Positions 60,753 to 64,000 of a stretch of 64,000 nucleotides of DNA are shown here, piece after piece. How positions within the stretch are numbered: the stretch's first letter is position 1; the number at the start of each line of letters is the position of its first letter. The stretch spans positions 2,556,861 to 2,620,860 of the forward strand of contig JABACO010000015.1 in the NCBI GenBank assembly GCA_013339895.1, read 5' to 3'. The DNA comes from Ephydatia muelleri. Lineage: Eukaryota; Porifera; Demospongiae; Spongillida; Spongillidae. A model generated the notes under the pieces. The model was not told the DNA's origin and made no database searches. It was given only the letters and a program-made list of their open reading frames with translations. The position numbers were made by a program, and so were the translations under genes.

Positions 60753-61010
60753 CCAGTGGCGTAGCGAGGGGGGGGGGGGGGGTGGGAGGGGGGGGGGGGG
60801 GGGGGGACATATGTCCCCGGGCGCAGGGTTGAAGTAATTATCGCGTCAACTAGAACTCACAAACGCATGGGCAGATACCGGGGGCAGTTGTAAACCCGTT
60901 CATATAATATAAGGCTCCTCCCCTTCCCTCTTTTCCGCTAGGTCCCCCCCCCCCCCCCCCCCCCCCCCGCGAAAGCCAGTAGTGTATTATGTCCCCGGGC
61001 GCACAACACT
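60753..61010. mobile_element. possible hAT-type terminal fragments with poly-G/poly-C
   Basis: CAGTGGCGTAGCGAGG followed by a run of more than 35 nearly pure G (60768-60807) resembles a hAT-type terminus. A poly-C run (60944-60968) faces it. The 14-mer TGTCCCCGGGCGCA occurs just inside both homopolymers (about 60814 and 60991) in the same orientation. Boundaries are uncertain. Confidence 0.45.
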
Positions 61011-61235
61011 CCTCCCGCGGTACTGCGCGGTTTGGCCGGATCACTTTTTAAATGCCGGCGTCGGCCTGAGTCCTGTATGTGATGTTTATAAAGCACACAA
61101 GCCATCCGCTGGTACACAGAGCATTGTCATTGGTATGCGTGTAGTTATCTTACTGACTAACGTTGATCTTGCATGCTCACTCACGACAACTGCTTGTATT
61201 ACAAGTTACTTAAGTTTTTTCAATCGTATTTGGCA

Positions 61236-61625
61236 AGGCCAGTTCTCAGGACATGAAACCACATCCACCAGATTGCAATGGCGACCATTCAGTGTTCCAG
61301 TTATTAACTTGTCCTTAGCAGTCAGCATGAAACACACCTGCCTGAACAATGCCTATGGCTTCCTGATTGATTGTTTCAACAACTGTAGCAGATGCTCAGT
61401 TATATTGTGCCTCAGTATATATCTAACATGTGGGAAACGCTATCATCGCTTTGATGGCTGATATGAGAGCGAGCTGTTTAGAAGATAAGCTTTACCGCAC
61501 TGAATTGCTGTGATTCAAATCATATTAGTTCTATAGGCGTTGGCTGGAAGCAATTCACTATAATTAGTACATCAACATGAAAGGACAATCCCATCCAAAC
61601 ATCATTAGTACTTTCCAAAAGTGAT
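61236..61625 (+). repeat. left arm of local inverted duplication (unknown exon-like segment)
   Basis: It encodes NAYGFLID followed by LTCGKR on the plus strand, with disruptions. The reverse complement of 61345-61620 reappears at 62190-62425, where the frame is better kept (NAYGFLIDTVADAQLPLVPQ, then a Cys-rich stretch). The first 110 bp (CCAGATTGCAATGGCGACCA) reappear in direct orientation at 62419-62610. Confidence 0.75.
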
Positions 61626-61859
61626 AAATTATCTCAGAGACGAGGACGGTACAAAATGAGTAACTTGACTCAGAGAGAAACGGCATATTCGGCGAACTAA
61701 ACAACGACTGTTGCCTAGTGATACTTAACGTTAATACACCTTGTCGGCGGGCCTTTAGCCAGTTGAAGTCATAACGTTGCGTTCAGAGTTGCTAGGCAAC
61801 AGTCTTCCAATTCCCCAATATACGTGCCCATCTTCCGGCATCCCCAATTACGTGCCCAT

Positions 61860-61931
61860 CGATGGGCACATAATTGGAGGTGCCGCAGCGATAGTAAATC
61901 CGCTGTTGGATTCGATACTTACTGAACTCAT
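61860..61931 (-). pseudogene. GH46-type chitosanase copy 3, 5' fragment
   Basis: On the minus strand the ATG at 61929-61931 starts MSSVSIESNSGFTIAA, matching the first 16 codons of copy 2, then loses a base and ends in a palindrome (AATTACGTGCCCATCGATGG and its complement) with a short plus-strand piece of the same gene (61815-61865). Upstream DNA (61932-62110) matches the copy 2 upstream region but lacks its TATA box. Confidence 0.78.
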
Positions 61932-62138
61932 TCTATGAATTCCCGTGGCCTGATTGCATTCCCATGTAGATACTCCACTGCATGACTATCTATGGATAAA
62001 TGCTCCCGTATTTGCTGTGCCGGCACGTGACGCATCTTCATGCGCTGTGAGTAACTTGATATGGCTGATAATCTGCTTCATATCCGCGGTGTACTAAATT
62101 AAAAGACTGTTGCCTATATAGCAACTCTGAACGCAACG

Positions 62139-62447
62139 TTATGAGTTCAAACGGCTAAAGGTCCGCTGACGATGTGTATGAGCGTTCAGGTCACTAGGAG
62201 ACAATTTACTAATGATGTTTGGCCAGCATGCATGGGATTGTCCTTTCATTTTTATGCACTTATTACAGTGTAATGGCTTCCAGCCAACTAATTGATCTGA
62301 ATCATAGCAGTAAAGCTTATCGTCTAAATAGTAGCCATCAAAGCGTTTCCCACATGTTATATACTGAGGCACAAGAGGTAACTGAGCATCTGCTACAGTA
62401 TCAATCAGGAAGCCATAGGCATTGTACAGGCCTAGGCCAGTTCTCAT
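62139..62447 (-). CDS. unrecognised Cys-rich exon-like frame
   Basis: A 102-codon frame with NAYGFLIDTVADAQLPLVPQ followed by C-x-KRFDGYYLDDKLYCY and HCNKC. The duplicated counterpart at 61345-61620 is disrupted. It lies upstream of chitosanase copy 3 on the same strand. I do not know the family; it may be an exon of a secreted protein or part of the duplicated unit only. Confidence 0.3.
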   Translation of the reverse strand: MRTGLGLYNAYGFLIDTVADAQLPLVPQYITCGKRFDGYYLDDKLYCYDSDQLVGWKPLHCNKCIKMKGQSHACWPNIISKLSPSDLNAHTHRQRTFSRLNS

Positions 62448-62456
62448 GCAGAACTA

Positions 62457-62525
62457 GTCTGGGGACCAGACGACTGGCTTTCAGCAGTGACTGCTGAAAG
62501 CCAGTCGTCTGGTCCCCAGACTAAT
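62457..62525. mobile_element. 69-bp perfect foldback element with 9-bp direct repeats
   Basis: Two exact 33-bp complementary arms (start TAGTCTGGGGACCAGACGAC) around a TGA loop. It is flanked by ATGCAGAAC (62448-62456) and ATGCAGGAC (62526-62534), a 9-bp target duplication with one mismatch. The paralogous sequence at about 61247 (CCAGTTCTCAGGACATG) lacks the insertion. Confidence 0.85.
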
Positions 62526-62614
62526 GCAGGACATGGAACCATATCCACCAGATTGCAATGGCGACCATTCAGTGTTCCAGTTTTAACCTTAGCAGTCAGC
62601 ATGAAACACACCTT

Positions 62615-62790
<176 letters not shown>

Positions 62791-63114
62791 TATTTAAGGG
62801 GTATAACATAAGTGGTTACACGCGACTACACATAGTGTGCTTAGCATTGGTGGGTGTGCTTGTAGTACAAGCCACACACAACACTCACGTCATCACGTGA
62901 GAAATGATTGCCTATATTCAATAGTCTATTAAGTGCATCACGCAATCGTGCTGCGGTATGCGACTCCTACGAATAATTATCTGTAAGTTGTACTATGAAG
63001 ACCCTTTTGGGTCTGCATGAAGACAAGACAAGTCTATTCGTCTTACGAAGTCTGTCCTCTTACAATTTGACTCACTAATGAGAAACGGCATATTCGGCGG
63101 ACTAAACAACCTAA

Positions 63115-63380
63115 AACGTTCAATTACACTTCGTCGGCGAACCTTTAGACTTATGGATATCATAACGTTGCGTTCATAGTTGCTAGGCAACAGTCTTAAT
63201 TTAGTGCACCGCGGATATGAAGCAGATTATCAGCCATATCAAGTTACTCACAGCGTATATGAAGATGCGGTGTCACGTGCCGACACAGCGGATAGGGGAG
63301 CATATAACCATAGATAGTCGTGTAGTGGATTAGATTATGTATCTACATGGGAACGCAATCAGGCCACGGGAATGCACCCC
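63115..63380. repeat. upstream unit of chitosanase copy 2, inverted copy at 61885-62180
   Basis: The word CATAACGTTGCGTTCATAGT and the following 150 bp (ending near GTGTCACGTGCC) are found as reverse complement at 62020-62170, and a shorter direct copy lies at 61730-61815. Confidence 0.75.
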
Positions 63381-63385
63381 GCGAG

Positions 63386-63394
63386 TATATAAAA
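63386..63394 (+). promoter_or_regulatory. TATA box of chitosanase copy 2
   Basis: TATATAAAA starts 46 bp before the ATG of copy 2, a eukaryotic core-promoter position that would give a leader of about 15 nt. Copy 3 has lost this stretch. Confidence 0.55.
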
Positions 63395-63431
63395 CCACCA
63401 TTGATACTTTCCGTATGCAGAACGAAATCGA

Positions 63432-64000
63432 ATGAGTCCAGTAAGTATCGGATCCAACAGCGGGTTTACTATCGCTGCAGGCACCCCCAATTACGTGCCC
63501 ATCGATGCCGGGCAGCGCGTCTCGGGCCTACTCTCACTGACCATAGTGCAGGTGGACACCATTTTGAGTCTGATCAGCCTTCCCGAGAACAGCCGAATCC
63601 AGTGGTGGGAAAATTACAACTACATCGAAAATCTGCACGATGGCCGAGGATACACCGTCTCGATTTTCGGCGCCACTTCCGGAACGGGCGATCTCGTGGA
63701 CGTCTTCGATAAGCTCCGTAAACGGAACAGCACGCACCCTCTGTTGCGGTTCTACGACGAGCTGAAGAAGACGAGGGGCGATGACGTCAGCAAACTACAA
63801 GGTTTACTCAGCGCTATTCAAGGGTTGGGGAACGACAAGGATTGGCGGGGCGCAGTGTGGGACGTCTACGTAAATGAGTACTGGACCTTCGTCGCTCAGT
63901 TCTGCAACAAGACTCAGGGCAGCAAGAACCGTCCGGGCCCCGTCATCAAGACACCCCTTGTCAAAGGCTTCATTGTGGATACGGCCATCAATCACGGTCC
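63432..64000 (+). CDS. GH46-type chitosanase copy 2 (open, runs off the window)
   Basis: Predicted chitosan-hydrolysing enzyme of the GH46 type. ATG at 63432 gives MSPVSIGSNSGFTIAAGTPN; the frame stays open for 189 codons to the window edge, while copy 1 suggests a total near 270. The catalytic region PENSRIQWW ... NLHDGRGYT with GTGD is intact, including the expected Glu and Asp. The position of the copy 1 stop carries AAA (Lys) here. No intron and no signal peptide are visible, unlike most bacterial relatives, which are secreted. A TATA box at 63386 and a very short leader suggest adaptation to a eukaryotic host. A GTAAGT word just after the start could also act as a donor, so the true N-terminus is not certain. 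Confidence 0.78.
   Translation, partial: MSPVSIGSNSGFTIAAGTPNYVPIDAGQRVSGLLSLTIVQVDTILSLISLPENSRIQWWENYNYIENLHDGRGYTVSIFGATSGTGDLVDVFDKLRKRNSTHPLLRFYDELKKTRGDDVSKLQGLLSAIQGLGNDKDWRGAVWDVYVNEYWTFVAQFCNKTQGSKNRPGPVIKTPLVKGFIVDTAINHG

Noticed and set aside
63347..63712. 121-codon Arg/His-rich frame
   Set aside because: Out-of-frame shadow of chitosanase copy 2.

Overview
This window is eukaryotic and animal-like. Genes are split by GT-AG introns (two introns appear to use GC donors), intergenic DNA is full of (CA)n tracts and minisatellites, and the recognisable proteins are metazoan orthologues: MOV10-type RNA helicases, mitochondrial LACTB and the HECT ligase UBE3B. Very short introns (59-60 nt) and the style of the decayed reverse-transcriptase elements make a sponge or other early-branching marine invertebrate my best guess, with low confidence. 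A 1000-N assembly gap lies at 48001-49000.

Layout. 1-8.3 kb: repeats, one doubtful three-exon gene, relics of a reverse-transcriptase element and of a hAT transposase, and MITEs. 8.4-27.4 kb, minus strand: a MOV10-like helicase cluster. Gene C (21906-27422, 17 exons, 850 aa) and gene B (11836-21358, 18 exons, 1251 aa) both close in frame through every junction I placed. Gene A (8375-9027) is a broken 3' fragment made by segmental duplication. 28.0-32.3 kb: a complete non-autonomous hAT-type element (8-bp target duplication) and retroelement debris. 33.5-36.4 kb: a two-exon gene with a MACPF-like motif followed by a beta-trefoil-like segment. 39.8-53.5 kb, plus strand: LACTB and then UBE3B; each carries one apparent single-base frame break next to a homopolymer.

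53.7-64 kb: the most unusual part. It holds two GH46-type chitosanase genes (bacterial-type glycoside hydrolases, intronless, more GC-rich than their surroundings). One has an in-frame stop (54638-55429). The other is open to the window edge behind a TATA box (63432-64000). A third, truncated 5' copy lies inverted at 61860-61931 within a local inverted duplication, where a 69-bp perfect foldback element sits between 9-bp near-identical direct repeats, with its empty paralogous site about 1.2 kb away. A 5'-truncated, frameshifted Ty3/gypsy element lies between the chitosanase loci.

The genes do not form a pathway. LACTB (mitochondrial) and UBE3B (a ubiquitin ligase associated with mitochondria in vertebrates) are neighbours on one strand 550 bp apart. 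The helicases belong to a family that restrains retroelements and viruses, and they sit among transposon debris. The chitosanase loci look like horizontally acquired genes that are being duplicated and rearranged.
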